Assembly: GCF_005222805.1 (NCBI RefSeq)
Contig: NZ_STGC01000002.1
Span: forward strand, 137,836 to 201,835
Length of the DNA: 64,000 nucleotides
Source: Devosia sp. FKR38
GTDB taxonomy: Bacteria; Pseudomonadota; Alphaproteobacteria; Rhizobiales; Devosiaceae
Reading direction: 5' to 3'
The translations under genes and the position numbers were made by a program. The notes beneath the pieces are model-generated. The model saw only the letters and a list, made by a program, of their open reading frames with translations. It had not been told where the DNA came from and did no database searches. Shown here piece by piece: positions 63,674-64,000 of this stretch (positions are counted from its first letter, which is position 1; every line of letters begins with the position of its first letter).

Positions 63674-64000
63674 AGGTTTCTCCTCATGTCCTCACGACAG
63701 CTCCCGAGGCGCCTTTTATGGACCTTCCCGGCTGCGGCGGGGCCCGTGCGCCCTCTGGCACAATCCCCGCTTGATACTTTCTACGCATTCCGTAAAAGAT
63801 ATACAAGAGGAACGTGCCTCAGGGAATGGTCAGCAGGACTGACCGAAGTGGTTAACGTGTTTTCTTGTGGACTGGCAGGTGTTTCACGCATTTGCCGCCG
63901 CAGCATTGCGCCGATCATGCTCAAAACGGCTTGCGTTTTAATACTGATGACCAACTAAATAAGACGGACCATGTGCCCACGGGACATGGCGGGCCTGGCG
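63674..64000. promoter_or_regulatory. Upstream region of the sugar importer
   Basis: 327 bases to the window edge with no supported gene. A possible minus-strand promoter has TTGTAT (63806-63801) and TAGAAA (63783-63778) 17 bases apart, about 100 bases before the binding-protein start. AAAACG (63923-63928) and CGTTTT (63934-63939) form an inverted repeat that may be an operator. A regulator gene may lie beyond the edge. Confidence 0.35.

Overview
The window is a gene-dense, high-GC chromosomal stretch of an alphaproteobacterium of the order Hyphomicrobiales (Rhizobiales), with a Devosia-like flavour. The order call rests on BioR-type biotin control (two exact TTATCTATAA boxes with a GntR-family bioR and bioY), two tandem TGA-N9-TCA boxes of the RirA iron-responsive type, and the rpmH-rnpA-yidC-engB-argB core order. 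The genus is inference only. I see no insertion sequence, prophage, CRISPR array or rRNA. The only tRNA is tRNA-Arg(ACG).

Layout: (1) 1-4841: a ring-cleaving-dioxygenase-like VOC protein, an oxidoreductase pair (sulfite-oxidase-like molybdoenzyme plus flavin reductase) and a soluble twin-PAS chemoreceptor with CheW. (2) 5356-17404: a glycan-use locus with GH38 alpha-mannosidase, a four-gene ABC importer, a GH2 glycosidase, a sugar isomerase-like TIM barrel and a ROK regulator. (3) 17639-21872: a GNAT acetyltransferase and a FecCD-type metal-chelate importer co-translated with a methyltransferase. (4) 22022-23384: bioR and bioY. (5) 23494-30532: a complete peptide/nickel-type ABC importer ending upstream in a PHP-domain hydrolase, opposite a GntR/UTRA regulator. 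(6) 30660-36574: an iron-regulated siderophore importer with two paralogous binding proteins and a sucrase/ferredoxin-like protein.

(7) 36778-43294: tRNA-Arg, a sensor kinase, a disulfide-oxidoreductase-like flavoprotein without the redox cysteines, then rpmH, rnpA, yidC and engB. (8) 43317-48962: genes lying between engB and argB, namely a membrane chemoreceptor, a glutamine amidotransferase, MsrB, a fasciclin protein and a SigK-like sigma/anti-sigma pair. (9) 49154-57467: argB, a TetR-controlled DHA2 exporter, ilvA, an unrecognised secreted protein, a pyrimidine-5'-nucleotidase-like HAD protein and an aldo-keto reductase. (10) 57639-63673: an ABC exporter, an AcuI-like reductase and a sugar ABC importer lacking its ATPase.

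Import dominates: six ABC importers serve glycans, peptides or small organics, two kinds of metal chelate and sugars, and BioY serves biotin. The most interesting points are the iron-regulated operon ending in a sucrase/ferredoxin-like candidate siderophore reductase, the ribosome-site-masking hairpin in front of the PHP hydrolase, the predicted leaderless self-repressing bioR message, the cysteine-less flavoprotein, and shared ECF-like promoters before the fasciclin and sigma-factor genes. All family calls come from reading the translated sequence; no database search was run.
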